Shown here: positions 51,155 to 60,397 of the stretch, in pieces
Layout: each line of letters starts with the position of its first letter
Numbering within the stretch: the stretch's first letter is position 1
Source of the DNA: Herbaspirillum sp. GW103
GTDB taxonomy: Bacteria > Pseudomonadota > Gammaproteobacteria > Burkholderiales > Burkholderiaceae_D
Assembly (NCBI RefSeq): GCF_000261365.1
Contig: NZ_AJVC01000002.1
Coordinates: 395,581-459,580 of the forward strand
DNA length: 64,000 nucleotides
Direction of reading: 5' to 3'
Notes under the pieces: model-generated
Seen by the model: only the letters and a program-made list of their open reading frames with translations
Told to the model about the DNA's origin: nothing
Databases searched by the model: none
Made by a program: the position numbers and the translations under genes

Positions 51155-52732
51155 TTAGGTGTGGCGTTGGACCAACGGCAGCGTGAAGCAGAAGCGAGTG
51201 CCGCGTGGCTTGTCCTCTTGCACGTGCGCTGCTGCACCCTGCACCTCTCCGGGTTGTGCCCAGATGTCGCCGCGATGGCGGGCAATGATGTTCTTGCACA
51301 GTGCCAGGCCGATGCCGTTGCCGCTGACCTTGGAAGAGAAGAAGCCATCGAAGAGCCGCTCGCGATGACCGGCATCGATACCGCGTCCTTCGTCGGCCAC
51401 GGTCAGCAGGGCATTGCCGCCGCTACGGGCAGTACCGATGCGTACATGGCGCGCACCCTCGGGGAATGCCGTCATCTCCTCGATGGCATTGAAGGCGAGA
51501 TTCAAGATCACCTGGCCGATCAGTACCTTCTCGCAACTCACCATCAAGGGCTGCGTCTGCGTTTCGATGTGCAGGTGTACCTTGCTTTCGGCGGCCTTCA
51601 TTTCGATGAACCAGCGCACCTCCTCGAGGACCGCGTTGAGGTCGATGAGCCCCTCGCTCTGCTCCAGTCGAACCACGTATTCGCGCACGCTCTTGATGAT
51701 GGTGGCCGCGTGGTCAACCTGGCGGCTGGCGCTTTCCAGTCCCCATACGATCTGCCCGGCCTGTTCGCCCAGAGCCTGGCTGTGGCGGATGCGCAGGACC
51801 GAGCCTTCGAGGAAGTTGCGGATCGCCGCCAGCGGCTGCGACAGCTCATGCGCGATGGCCGTCGCCATCTCGCCCATGGCATTGTGACGCGCCAGGTATT
51901 CCAGCGCGGCCTGGTCGCGGCGTCGCGCCTCCTCGGCCTCAACCTGGTCCGTGATGTCATGGAAGTGCAGCAGATGGCCCTTGAGGTCGTTTTCGATCTC
52001 GATGTAGCGGCACACCGCATGATGCCAGCGCACCAGCCCATCCTTGCGCAGGATCTGGTAGCGCAGCGGGAAGCTGATCGCGTCCGGCAGCGACAGCGTG
52101 AGCAACTCCAGCAATTCCTCGCGCGACTCCGGCAGGCATTGCTCGACGAAGTTCTTGGGCGGATTCTGGCCCGGCCGTACCCCCAGCAGCTTGCGCCCGG
52201 CGTCGCTCAGGTATTCGATGCCGCCGTCGGAACGCAGGACCGTCACGCCCTCGTCGGAGTCCTGCATGAATTCCTTGAGGCGGCTCTCGAGCTTCTTCAT
52301 CTCGCGCCGTATCTGTTCCTCGCGCGCAATATCGCGGAACTGCACCATGATGACGTCGCGCTCGGTCAGCGGCACCAGCGTGGCAATGGCTTCCGACAGG
52401 ATCTCGTCACCGTTCTTGGCGCGGTAGCACCACTCAACCATGTTGCTGCCATGGAGCACGGCATCGTGCAGCCACTTGCGGCCGATCTCGCGACGGTATT
52501 CGTGCGACTGCCGGCTCATGTCCGGGGCCTTCAGGGGCAGCAGTTCTTCCAGCGTGAATCCCAGCACCTGGCAGGCCGAGGGATTGGCCCAGAGGATGGA
52601 CTTGGTGCGGGCGTCATGCAGGATGATGCACATGGGCAGCGCCTCCATCATGCGGCGGAAATCGTCGAGCCCGAAGCGGATGGTGTCCTCGGGCAGAGCA
52701 GGGGAAGGTGGGGCGGCGGATTGTTCGGACAT
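51155..52732 (-). CDS. Soluble PAS-domain sensor histidine kinase (IacS-like)
   Basis: A 525-residue kinase without membrane segments. Two PAS domains (about 20-138 and 145-262) precede the dimerisation/phospho-acceptor domain with His295 in AIAHELSQPLAAIRNFLEGS. The ATPase domain has the N-box NLAFNAIEEM, DEGRGI and a G-box near GNGIGLALCK. This FixL/TodS-like design senses small molecules or redox state in the cytoplasm. The response regulator at 42.7 kb is the obvious partner, being the only one in the window. It is divergent from iacA, so it probably controls iacABE. Confidence 0.9.
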   Translation of the reverse strand: MSEQSAAPPSPALPEDTIRFGLDDFRRMMEALPMCIILHDARTKSILWANPSACQVLGFTLEELLPLKAPDMSRQSHEYRREIGRKWLHDAVLHGSNMVEWCYRAKNGDEILSEAIATLVPLTERDVIMVQFRDIAREEQIRREMKKLESRLKEFMQDSDEGVTVLRSDGGIEYLSDAGRKLLGVRPGQNPPKNFVEQCLPESREELLELLTLSLPDAISFPLRYQILRKDGLVRWHHAVCRYIEIENDLKGHLLHFHDITDQVEAEEARRRDQAALEYLARHNAMGEMATAIAHELSQPLAAIRNFLEGSVLRIRHSQALGEQAGQIVWGLESASRQVDHAATIIKSVREYVVRLEQSEGLIDLNAVLEEVRWFIEMKAAESKVHLHIETQTQPLMVSCEKVLIGQVILNLAFNAIEEMTAFPEGARHVRIGTARSGGNALLTVADEGRGIDAGHRERLFDGFFSSKVSGNGIGLALCKNIIARHRGDIWAQPGEVQGAAAHVQEDKPRGTRFCFTLPLVQRHT

Positions 52733-52959
52733 CGCTTCTCTCGGTCATCGCTTCATGATCTGCCGGAGGGTGTTTGCTCCATGGATGGGTTCACGCAAAC
52801 AAGGGCACACCGGCTTCGCAGTTCGGGAACAGGCCTAGGGGTTTTCTTTAGAAGACTTCACCTATTCCCCTAAAAAAAACTGCAGCGCTCCCGATTGAAC
52901 CGGGAGGGGCCGCTCCCTACACTCGACTTCATTCTGATGCAAGCCACCTGGAGAATGCA
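52733..52959. other. Divergent promoter region between the sensor kinase and iacA
   Basis: Contains CTAGGGGTTTTCTTTAG (about 52836-52852) and, further on, TTCCCCTAAAAAAAA (about 52866-52880). TAGGGG and CCCCTA form an inverted pair about 25 bp apart. They share the CTAGG/CTTTAG words with the dyads at 43474 and 51142 and may be response-regulator sites. No coding frame is supported. Confidence 0.4.
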
Positions 52960-54120
52960 ATGTCCGTGATGGAAAACCCGGCCGCGCTGGCGGTCCGTGA
53001 AGAAGATGCCCTGGTCCCGCTGCTGGCCGAGATCCGCGCTCGCCGCGACGAATTCGCCGCGCAGCGCTTCGTGCCCAGGGATTTCATCGCGCAGTTGAAG
53101 AAGGTCGGGGTCTATCGCGCCGCCACCCCGCAGTGCTTTGGCGGCAGCGGCATGTCGCCCATGGATTTCCTGCAGCTGATCGAACGGATCTCGGTGGCCG
53201 ATGCGTCGGTGGGTTGGGTCGCCAGTTTCGGTTCGGCCTCGGTCTACCTGGCCGCCTTGCCCAAGCAAACGCAGGCCAGGCTCTACGCCAACGGTCCGGA
53301 CCTGACCTTCGCCGGTGGCCTGTTCCCGCTGCAGCCAGCGACCCAGGTTGACGGCGGCTGGATGGTCAATGGCACCTGGAAATTCGGCAGCGGCTGCAAG
53401 GGCGCCGATGTCCTGGGCGTGGGTATCGGAGCGGCCATGCCCGGCCAGGCCGGCTCCAAGCCGCGCACCGCCGTGCTGCCGCCGGAGCAGGTCGAGATCA
53501 TCGACAACTGGGACGTGATGGGACTGGTCGGCACCGGCAGCCATGACCTCAAGGTCAGCCAGCAATTCGTTGCAGATGAGTGGACCTTCATCCGTGGCGG
53601 TGCTGCCACCATCGATGAACCGCTGTACCGTTATCCGACCATCGCCTATGCCGCCCAGGTGCTGGCCGTGGTGAACCTGGGCGTGGGACGCGCCGCCATC
53701 GACGAGATCAACCAGATGTCCGGCGGTCGTGTGGCCATTACCGGTGCGCCCAAGCTGGCCGACCGTTCCTATGTGCGCATCGAGGTCGCCAAGGCCGAAG
53801 CGAAATTGCGTTCGGCGCGCGCCTTCCTCTATGACGCCACCAGCGAAGTCTGGAATTGCATCCTCGCAGGCAACCCCGTCACGCCCGAGCAGGTCAGCCT
53901 GCTGCGCCTGACTGCCGTGGAAATTGCCAAGGTCGGCAATGAAGTCACACAGGCCATGTTCGGTCTGGCCGGCACCACTGCCATCTACAGCAACCACCCG
54001 CTGCAGCGCTACCTGCGCGATGCCGCCGTGGTCAAGCAGCACGCCTTTCTGGGCGAGGGCATCTATGACGGTGCCGGTGCGGTCACGCTGGGCGTGCCGC
54101 CGATGCCGGGCTTCCTGTAA
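52960..54120 (+). CDS. iacA: Acyl-CoA-dehydrogenase-fold flavin monooxygenase, IacA
   Basis: A 386-residue protein of the group D flavin monooxygenase/acyl-CoA dehydrogenase fold: an N-terminal helical domain (PLLAEIRARRDEF), a mid-domain with GTWKFGSGCKGAD and GTGSHDLKVSQQFV, and a C-terminal helical part ending HAFLGEGIYDGAG. IacA starts auxin degradation by hydroxylating the indole ring of IAA, using reduced flavin from IacG. GGAG precedes the ATG by about 8 bases. It heads the group iacA-iacB-iacE. Confidence 0.85.
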   Translation: MSVMENPAALAVREEDALVPLLAEIRARRDEFAAQRFVPRDFIAQLKKVGVYRAATPQCFGGSGMSPMDFLQLIERISVADASVGWVASFGSASVYLAALPKQTQARLYANGPDLTFAGGLFPLQPATQVDGGWMVNGTWKFGSGCKGADVLGVGIGAAMPGQAGSKPRTAVLPPEQVEIIDNWDVMGLVGTGSHDLKVSQQFVADEWTFIRGGAATIDEPLYRYPTIAYAAQVLAVVNLGVGRAAIDEINQMSGGRVAITGAPKLADRSYVRIEVAKAEAKLRSARAFLYDATSEVWNCILAGNPVTPEQVSLLRLTAVEIAKVGNEVTQAMFGLAGTTAIYSNHPLQRYLRDAAVVKQHAFLGEGIYDGAGAVTLGVPPMPGFL

Positions 54121-54170
54121 GCCGCTGCCTTCTCGCATTTTTATTCTCTCGTTTTCAGCCCGGAGCCTCC

Positions 54171-54542
54171 ATGAGCCAAATTCCAGACAATGACAAAGAA
54201 CCGCTGCGCGTCCTCTTCTGTGTCGGCGTGACGCAAAACTTCTTCGACCTGCCCGCCACCGAGACCGGTCCGGTGTGGCAGGCCTATGGCCAGATGATGA
54301 CCGCCCTGGCCACCATGGACGGCATCAAGGTGCTGGGCACCATGGATGACGATCGCCTGATGGTGGGCAAGTCCGACGACGCTCCCTGGACCTTCTACAT
54401 CATGGCCGACGTGGTCGACCTCGATACGGTGGTGGCTGCCTGCAACCTGTTCCGCACCACCATGGTTGGTGAACACCGTCTGTGGAAGTACGGCAAGATC
54501 GAAGCCCGCGTGGGTCGTGCCCTGATCATTCAGGGCGGCTGA
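54171..54542 (+). CDS. iacB: IacB-like small protein of the indole-acetate pathway
   Basis: A 123-residue cytosolic protein without a known catalytic motif. It contains LRVLFCVGVTQNFFDLP and TFYIMADVVDLDTVVAACNLFRTT, suggestive of a ferredoxin-like (dimeric alpha/beta barrel) fold. Small proteins in this position in iac clusters are called IacB and have no assigned chemistry. It lies 50 bp after iacA and 2 bp before iacE. Confidence 0.7.
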   Translation: MSQIPDNDKEPLRVLFCVGVTQNFFDLPATETGPVWQAYGQMMTALATMDGIKVLGTMDDDRLMVGKSDDAPWTFYIMADVVDLDTVVAACNLFRTTMVGEHRLWKYGKIEARVGRALIIQGG

Positions 54543-54544
54543 TC

Positions 54545-55288
54545 ATGGACAAGAAGATTGCCCTGGTCACCGGCGCCGCACGCGGCCTCGGTGAAAGCAT
54601 CGCGCGCAAGATGCACGCGGCCGGCTACAAGGTGGCGCTGGCCGACATCGACCTGGAGCAGGTCTCGGCAGTGGCCGCCAGTCTCGACGCAAGCGGCGCC
54701 ACCGCCATGCCGCTGGCGCTGGATGTGCGCCGCAAGCCCGACTTCATCGCCGCCTGCGATGCCATCGAACTGCGCTGGGGCGGGGCGGCGGTGCTGGTCA
54801 ACAATGCCGGCCGCTCGCGCGTGGCACCACTCATGGAGATCACTCCCGAGGAGTGGGACGAGGTCACGGCCATCAACATGAAAGGCACGTTTCTTGCGTG
54901 CCAGGTGTTCGGCAAACGCTTTGCCGATCGCGGCTACGGACGCATCATCAACATCGCCTCGCTGGCCGGACAGAACGGCGGTACCGCCACCGGTGCGCAC
55001 TATGCCGCGGCCAAGGGAGCGGTGCTGACGCTGACCAAGGTCTTTGCACGGGAACTGGCGGGGGCGGGGGTGACCGTCAACGCCATCTCGCCGGGTCCGC
55101 TGGATTTGCCCATCGTGCGCGAGATCGTCCCGGCCGACAAGCTGGCCGCCACCATCGCCACCATTCCGGTCAAGACGCTGGGCGAACCCGACTTCATCGC
55201 CGACGCGGTCCTGCTGCTGGCGTCGCCCGAGGCGGGCTCGGCCACCGGTGCCTGCCTCGACATCAATGGCGGGCTCTACATGCGTTGA
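54545..55288 (+). CDS. iacE: Short-chain dehydrogenase, IacE
   Basis: A 247-residue SDR with cofactor loop TGAARGLG, NNAG, the catalytic serine in NIASLAGQNGG and HYAAAKGAV (YxxxK). IacE acts early in auxin breakdown on the 2-hydroxy product of IacA. The ATG at 54545 lies 2 bp after the iacB stop. Here the glycine loop is normal, unlike BenD in this window. The gene could be another SDR, but order and neighbours support IacE. Confidence 0.82.
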   Translation: MDKKIALVTGAARGLGESIARKMHAAGYKVALADIDLEQVSAVAASLDASGATAMPLALDVRRKPDFIAACDAIELRWGGAAVLVNNAGRSRVAPLMEITPEEWDEVTAINMKGTFLACQVFGKRFADRGYGRIINIASLAGQNGGTATGAHYAAAKGAVLTLTKVFARELAGAGVTVNAISPGPLDLPIVREIVPADKLAATIATIPVKTLGEPDFIADAVLLLASPEAGSATGACLDINGGLYMR

Positions 55289-55382
55289 GCGGAGCGGCCC
55301 TGCGCCGATGTCAGATTGCTGTCCCAGATCGGTGGCGTAGTGGGAAAGCCCGCCATCATCTCAACCAACAAGGGAGAAACAC

Positions 55383-56558
55383 ATGCTGCACAAACGTCTG
55401 ATTGCCACCGCCGCCACTGCCGTCCTGGCCGCTGCCGGAACCCTCGCCAGCGTCGCCGGCAATGCTGCCTTTGCCCAGGTCAGGATCGGGGTCGTGACCT
55501 CCTCGACCGGGCCGGTTTCGCTGGTGGGTATTCCGCAAAAGAATACCGTGCCGCTGCTGCCGACCAAGGCCGGTGATCTCAAGATCGAATACATCTCGCT
55601 GGACGATGCCAGCGATCCGACCAAGTCGGTCACCGAAGTCAAGAAGCTGATCTCCGAATACAACGTCGATGCCATCATCGGCCCCAGCGGTTCGCCCAAT
55701 GCCATGGGCGTGATCTCCTTTGTCGCCGAGGCGGGCGTACCCCTGCTGGCCCCGGTCGGTACCGCCGCCGTGGTCCTGCCGATGACGGAGCAGAAGAAGT
55801 GGGTCTTCAAGACCACCCAGAACGATGATCTGATTGCCAGCGCGCTGGTGGCGCAGATGGTCAAGAGCAAGATCAGGACGGTGGGTTTCATCACCATCAA
55901 CGATCCCTTCGGTGAGAACTGGGCCAAGGTCTTCAGTGAGCTGGCCGCCAAGAACAACATCAAGATCGTCGCCAACGAGCGCTATCAGCGCACCGATACC
56001 TCGGTGACCGCGCAGACCCTGAAGATCCTCGCGGCCAACCCCGATGCGGTGCTGGTGGCCGCACCGGGTGCCGCCACGGTCCTGCCGCAGACCACGCTGT
56101 ATGACCAGGGCTACAAGGGCAAGATGTACCAGACCCACGGCGCGGCCTTGCCGGCCTTCCTGCAACTGGGCAAGAACAAGGTCGAGGGCACCATCCTGGC
56201 GGCCAGCCTGATGCTGGTGCTGCCGGAGATCCCGGACAGCAATCCCTCCAAGAAGGTCGCCACCGACTACATCGACGCCTACAAGAAGATGTACAACGCC
56301 GTGCCCGCCACCTTCGGCGCCAACGTGTATGACGCCGGCCTGCTGCTGGAGAAGGCCATTCCCGTCGCTGCCAAAAAGGCCAAGCCGGGCAGCAGGGAAT
56401 TCCGGGCCGCCCTGCGTGATGCACTGGAGAATACCAGGGAAGTGGTAGGCACCCAGGGCGTCTACAACATGAGCCCGGCCGACCACAGCGGGTTCGATGA
56501 GCGCGGACGCGAACTGATCACCGTCAAGGGTGGCAACTGGACCCTGCTCAAGCCATAA
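55383..56558 (+). CDS. Branched-chain-amino-acid-type ABC transporter, periplasmic binding protein
   Basis: A 391-residue LivK-like binding protein (Peripla_BP_6). Signal peptide: LIATAATAVLAAAGTLASVAGNAAFAQ. The mature part starts VRIGVVTSSTGPVSLVGIPQ, with VDAIIGPSGSPNAMGV and VPLLAPVGTAAVV typical of the family. AGGGAG lies 7-8 bases before the ATG. It begins the transporter operon 94 bp after iacE. In many betaproteobacteria such systems import aromatic acids; here auxin or an indolic or aromatic intermediate is plausible, by context. Confidence 0.9.
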   Translation: MLHKRLIATAATAVLAAAGTLASVAGNAAFAQVRIGVVTSSTGPVSLVGIPQKNTVPLLPTKAGDLKIEYISLDDASDPTKSVTEVKKLISEYNVDAIIGPSGSPNAMGVISFVAEAGVPLLAPVGTAAVVLPMTEQKKWVFKTTQNDDLIASALVAQMVKSKIRTVGFITINDPFGENWAKVFSELAAKNNIKIVANERYQRTDTSVTAQTLKILAANPDAVLVAAPGAATVLPQTTLYDQGYKGKMYQTHGAALPAFLQLGKNKVEGTILAASLMLVLPEIPDSNPSKKVATDYIDAYKKMYNAVPATFGANVYDAGLLLEKAIPVAAKKAKPGSREFRAALRDALENTREVVGTQGVYNMSPADHSGFDERGRELITVKGGNWTLLKP

Positions 56559-56690
56559 GGACCTTGCCTGCTCCGTCGGCCCCGGCCTCCACGCCGGACC
56601 GCCGGAGCGTTTCACCTCCACACGCATCCCGAACCTGGCGCGTCGTCTCCGCTGGATGGCAGCGCGCGCCGGCTCCACAAGGAAGTCGCA

Positions 56691-57725
56691 ATGAATCTCC
56701 AAATCGTGGCGCTGCTGGGACAGGACGGCATCACCAACGGCGCCATCTATGCGCTCCTGGCGCTGTCCATTGTCCTGGTCTTCACCGTCACCCGTATTCT
56801 GCTGATCCCGCAGGGAGAGTTTGTCTCCTTCGGCGCGCTGACCATGGGCATGATGCAGAACGGCCAGTCGCTGACCGTGGCCTGGCTGCTGGTGGCCATG
56901 TGCCTGGGCGCCTGCGCCTTCGATCTCTACGACATGTGGCGCACCAGCCGCCGTCGGCCCGGTCTGTGGCTGCCGGCCAAGCTGGTCTATGCCCTGGTCG
57001 TGGCGGGTGTCGCCCTCAATGTCAACTTCTCCACCCTGCCCATGCTGGCGCAGATCGTCATGACCCTGCTGCTGCTGGTGCCGATGGGGCCGCTCATGTA
57101 CCGCATGGCCTTCCAGCCCATCGCCTCAGCCTCGCCGCTGGTGCTGCTGATCGTCTCCATTGCCGTGCATGTGGCCCTGGTCGGGGTGGCGCTGCTGGTG
57201 TTCGGCCCCGAAGGCGCACGCACTGCTCCCTTCACCGACGCCAGTCTGGAAGTAGGCAGCCTGCGCTTGTCCAGCCAGGCGCTGTGGGTGATCTGCGTAT
57301 CGCTGCTGTTGATCGTCGGGCTGTTCCTCATGTTCGAGCGCACGCTCTATGGCAAGGCCCTGCGCGCCGCAGCGCTGAACCGGATGGGCGCGCGCCTCAT
57401 GGGTATTTCCCCGGTGTTCGCGGGCAAGGCCATGTTCCTGCTGGCCTCGCTCATTGGCGTAATGTCCGGTGTGCTGATTGCCCCCATCACCACGATCTAC
57501 TATGACTCGGGCTTCCTGATCAGCCTCAAGGGCTTCGTCGGGTCCATCATCGGCGGGCTGGTCAGCTATCCGGTGGCAGCCCTCGGTGCGCTGGCCATCG
57601 GTCTGATCGAATCCTTCTCCACCTTCTGGGCCAGTGCCTACAAGGAAATCATCGTCTTCGTGCTGATCATCCCCATCCTGCTATGGCGTTCTCTGTCGAC
57701 CCGTCACGTGGAGGAAGAAGAATGA
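56691..57725 (+). CDS. ABC transporter permease, LivH type
   Basis: A 344-residue inner-membrane permease of the branched-chain amino acid family with about eight hydrophobic segments. DGITNGAIYALLALSIVLVF at the N-terminus and GKALRAAALNRMGARLMGI in the cytoplasmic loop are characteristic. A ribosome site (AAGGAAG) precedes the ATG. The stop overlaps the start of the next gene (ATGA). Confidence 0.9.
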   Translation: MNLQIVALLGQDGITNGAIYALLALSIVLVFTVTRILLIPQGEFVSFGALTMGMMQNGQSLTVAWLLVAMCLGACAFDLYDMWRTSRRRPGLWLPAKLVYALVVAGVALNVNFSTLPMLAQIVMTLLLLVPMGPLMYRMAFQPIASASPLVLLIVSIAVHVALVGVALLVFGPEGARTAPFTDASLEVGSLRLSSQALWVICVSLLLIVGLFLMFERTLYGKALRAAALNRMGARLMGISPVFAGKAMFLLASLIGVMSGVLIAPITTIYYDSGFLISLKGFVGSIIGGLVSYPVAALGALAIGLIESFSTFWASAYKEIIVFVLIIPILLWRSLSTRHVEEEE

Positions 57726-59629
57726 AACCCGCTGCTTCCGCCTCTTCTTCCAAACGTTCGCAGGCACGCTTGTCCTCGCGCGTGGCGCTGGGCCTGTTCG
57801 TGGTCCTGCTGGCGGCCGCCCCGTTCGTGCTGCCGCCGTTCACCATGACCTTGTTGAACAACATCGGCCTGGCCTCGCTGGTGGTGCTGGGACTGGTGCT
57901 GCTGACCGGTGTGGCCGGCCTGACCAGCTTCGGGCAGGCGGCTTTCGTCGGTCTCGGTGCCTACTTCTCGGCGGCACTGTCGGCCAAGATCCTGCCGTTG
58001 CCCGCGGCCCTGTTGTGGATGCAGTCGCCTTGGGTGGCCCTGGTGGTGGCACTGGTGCTCACCGCCTTGCTGGCCTATGCCGTGGGCAGCGTCACGCTCA
58101 AGCTCTCCGGCCACTACCTGCCGCTGGGCACCATTGCGTGGGGCATCAGCCTGTATTTCATCTTCGGTACGCTGGAGAGCATGGGCGGCCAGACCGGCAT
58201 GTCCGGCATTCCCTCCATCAGCTTCTTCGGCATCGTGCTCAGTTCGGACCGCGCCATGTTTGGTCTGATCTGGGTGGCCGTGCTGTCGGGCGTGGCGGCC
58301 TTGAGCAATCTGCTGGATTCGCGCGAGGGCCGAGCCATCCGCGCGCTCAAGGGGGGCATCGTGATGGCCGAGGCCATGGGCATCGATACGGCGCGCATGC
58401 GTATCGTGGTGTTCGTCATCGCGGCCGTGCTGGCGGCGCTCTCGGGCTGGCTGTACGTGCACATGCAGCGCTTCGTCAATCCGTCTCCCTTCGGCCTGGG
58501 CTTTGGCATCGACTACCTCTTCATGGCGGTGCTGGGCGGGGCCAGCCATGTCTGGGGTGCGGTGCTGGGTTCCACCCTCATCGTGGTACTCAAGGAGTGG
58601 CTGCAGGGCATCCTGCCGGTGGTGCTGGGGCGCTCGGGCAACTTCGAGACCATCGTCTTCGGGCTCTTGATCGTGGTGCTGCTGCAGCGTTCGCGCGATG
58701 GCCTCTGGCCTTATCTGGCGCGGCTGGTGCCGGTGCGCAGTCGGCGGCTGGAGATCGATCCGCAAGCCGAAGCGCTGCCGCGCCGCCCCATGCCTGCGCC
58801 GCAGGAGGTGGTGCTGGATGTGCGGGAGGTGACCCGCAAGTTCGGCGGCCTGGTGGCCAACAACAACATGAGCCTGAAGGTAATGGCCGGTGAAGTGCTG
58901 GCCCTGATCGGCCCCAATGGCGCGGGCAAGTCCACGCTCTTCAACCAGATTTCCGGTGTCGATACACCGACCTCGGGCAGCGTGCAGTTCCGTGGCCATG
59001 AGGTCACCGGTCGCGGTGCGCGTCATATCGCCGGGCTGGGCATGAGCCGCAGTTTCCAGCACGTGCGCCTGATGCCGCGCATGACGGTGCTGGAGAACGT
59101 TGCCATCGGTGCCTACCTGCGCGGCCAGCGCGGGGTGCTTGCCTCCATGCTGCGCCTGGATCGCCAGGAAGAAGCCCGCATCCTTGCCGAAGCCGCCCGC
59201 CAGATCGAGCGGGTCGGCCTGAAGGCGCAGATGTTCGAACAGGCGGGTGCGCTCTCGCTGGGTCAGCAGCGCATCCTGGAAATCGCCCGTGCCCTGGCCG
59301 CCGATCCCTGCCTGCTGCTGCTCGATGAGCCCGCTGCCGGCCTGCGCCTGGGAGAGAAGCAGGCGCTGGGCGAGCTGCTGCGCAAGCTGCGCGGCGAGGG
59401 TATGGCCATCCTGCTGGTGGAGCACGACATGGATTTCGTCATGGAACTGGTGGACCGCATCGTGGTGATGGACTTCGGCCAGAAGATCGCCGAGGGCCTG
59501 CCGGAAGAGATCCAGAACAACCGCGCCGTGCTGGAAGCCTATCTGGGCGTGGCCGACGAGGAACAGGCTGCGCCCGCCGACACGGCCATGGGCCAGGCCA
59601 TTGCAGCAGGAGCACATCATGGGCAATAA
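57722..59629 (+). CDS. Fused ABC permease (LivM type) and ATPase (LivG type)
   Basis: A 635-residue fusion. Residues about 1-340 are a LivM permease (LTGVAGLTSFGQAAFVGLGA, LKLSGHYLPLGTIAWG, then RAIRALKGG). Residues about 365-635 are a LivG ATPase with Walker A GPNGAGKS, signature LSLGQQRILEIARAL and Walker B LLLLDEPAAGLR. LivM-LivG fusions are known in aromatic-acid transporters of Burkholderiales. The start at 57722 overlaps the previous stop and follows GGAGGAAG. It overlaps the next ATPase gene by 11 bases. Confidence 0.92.
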   Translation: MKPAASASSSKRSQARLSSRVALGLFVVLLAAAPFVLPPFTMTLLNNIGLASLVVLGLVLLTGVAGLTSFGQAAFVGLGAYFSAALSAKILPLPAALLWMQSPWVALVVALVLTALLAYAVGSVTLKLSGHYLPLGTIAWGISLYFIFGTLESMGGQTGMSGIPSISFFGIVLSSDRAMFGLIWVAVLSGVAALSNLLDSREGRAIRALKGGIVMAEAMGIDTARMRIVVFVIAAVLAALSGWLYVHMQRFVNPSPFGLGFGIDYLFMAVLGGASHVWGAVLGSTLIVVLKEWLQGILPVVLGRSGNFETIVFGLLIVVLLQRSRDGLWPYLARLVPVRSRRLEIDPQAEALPRRPMPAPQEVVLDVREVTRKFGGLVANNNMSLKVMAGEVLALIGPNGAGKSTLFNQISGVDTPTSGSVQFRGHEVTGRGARHIAGLGMSRSFQHVRLMPRMTVLENVAIGAYLRGQRGVLASMLRLDRQEEARILAEAARQIERVGLKAQMFEQAGALSLGQQRILEIARALAADPCLLLLDEPAAGLRLGEKQALGELLRKLRGEGMAILLVEHDMDFVMELVDRIVVMDFGQKIAEGLPEEIQNNRAVLEAYLGVADEEQAAPADTAMGQAIAAGAHHGQ

Positions 59630-60368
59630 GGTATTGGAAGTGCGCGATCTGTCGGCCGCCTATGGCCGGGTGCAGGTACTGACCGGGATCGACCTGTCGG
59701 TGGAGCAGGGCAAGATCGTCACCGTGATCGGCCCCAATGGCGCGGGCAAGACCACGCTGCTCTCGGCCATCATGGGGGTGCTCCCCTCGCGCGGCGCGAT
59801 GGCCTTTGACGGGACCATCCGCCATTCGCCGGAAGTGGAAGAGATGGTGGCTGCCGGCATGACCCTGGTGCCGGAGAAGCGTGAGCTGTTCGCGGAGATG
59901 AACATCGAGGACAACCTGATGCTGGGCGCTTTCCAGCGTTACCGCACCGGCCAGCGCGATCACGCGGCCACGCTGGAAGAAGTCTATACGCTCTTTCCGC
60001 GCCTGCGCGAGCGCCGTAGCCAGCAGGCCGGCACGCTCTCCGGCGGTGAGCGCCAGATGCTGGCGGTGGGCCGTGCACTGATGGCCAAGCCGCGCCTGTT
60101 GATGCTGGATGAACCGAGCCTGGGTCTGGCGCCGCTGATCGTGCGCGAGATCTTCCGCATCATCGCCGAGCTGCGCCGTCGTGGCGTCTCCATTCTGCTG
60201 GTGGAACAGAACGCACGGGCTGCGCTGCAGGTGGCCGATTATGGCTACGTGCTGGAAAACGGCGAGATCCGCATGCACGGACCGGCCAGCCAGCTGGCCA
60301 ACGACCGTCGCGTGATCGAGGCTTACCTGGGCTTGTCCGGCAAGCATCAGGACAAGCTGGCTGGTTGA
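59619..60368 (+). CDS. ABC transporter ATPase, LivF type
   Basis: A 249-residue ATPase with Walker A GPNGAGKT, signature LSGGERQMLAVGRAL and Walker B LLMLDEPSLGLAP, then the H-loop region VEQNARAALQVADYGYVLENG of LivF proteins. It completes a five-domain importer with binding protein, LivH, LivM-LivG and LivF. AGGAG stands 6-7 bases before the ATG, inside the end of the fusion gene. Confidence 0.93.
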   Translation: MGNKVLEVRDLSAAYGRVQVLTGIDLSVEQGKIVTVIGPNGAGKTTLLSAIMGVLPSRGAMAFDGTIRHSPEVEEMVAAGMTLVPEKRELFAEMNIEDNLMLGAFQRYRTGQRDHAATLEEVYTLFPRLRERRSQQAGTLSGGERQMLAVGRALMAKPRLLMLDEPSLGLAPLIVREIFRIIAELRRRGVSILLVEQNARAALQVADYGYVLENGEIRMHGPASQLANDRRVIEAYLGLSGKHQDKLAG

Positions 60369-60397
60369 ACATCTTCCTGATTGATTGAGTGATTGCC

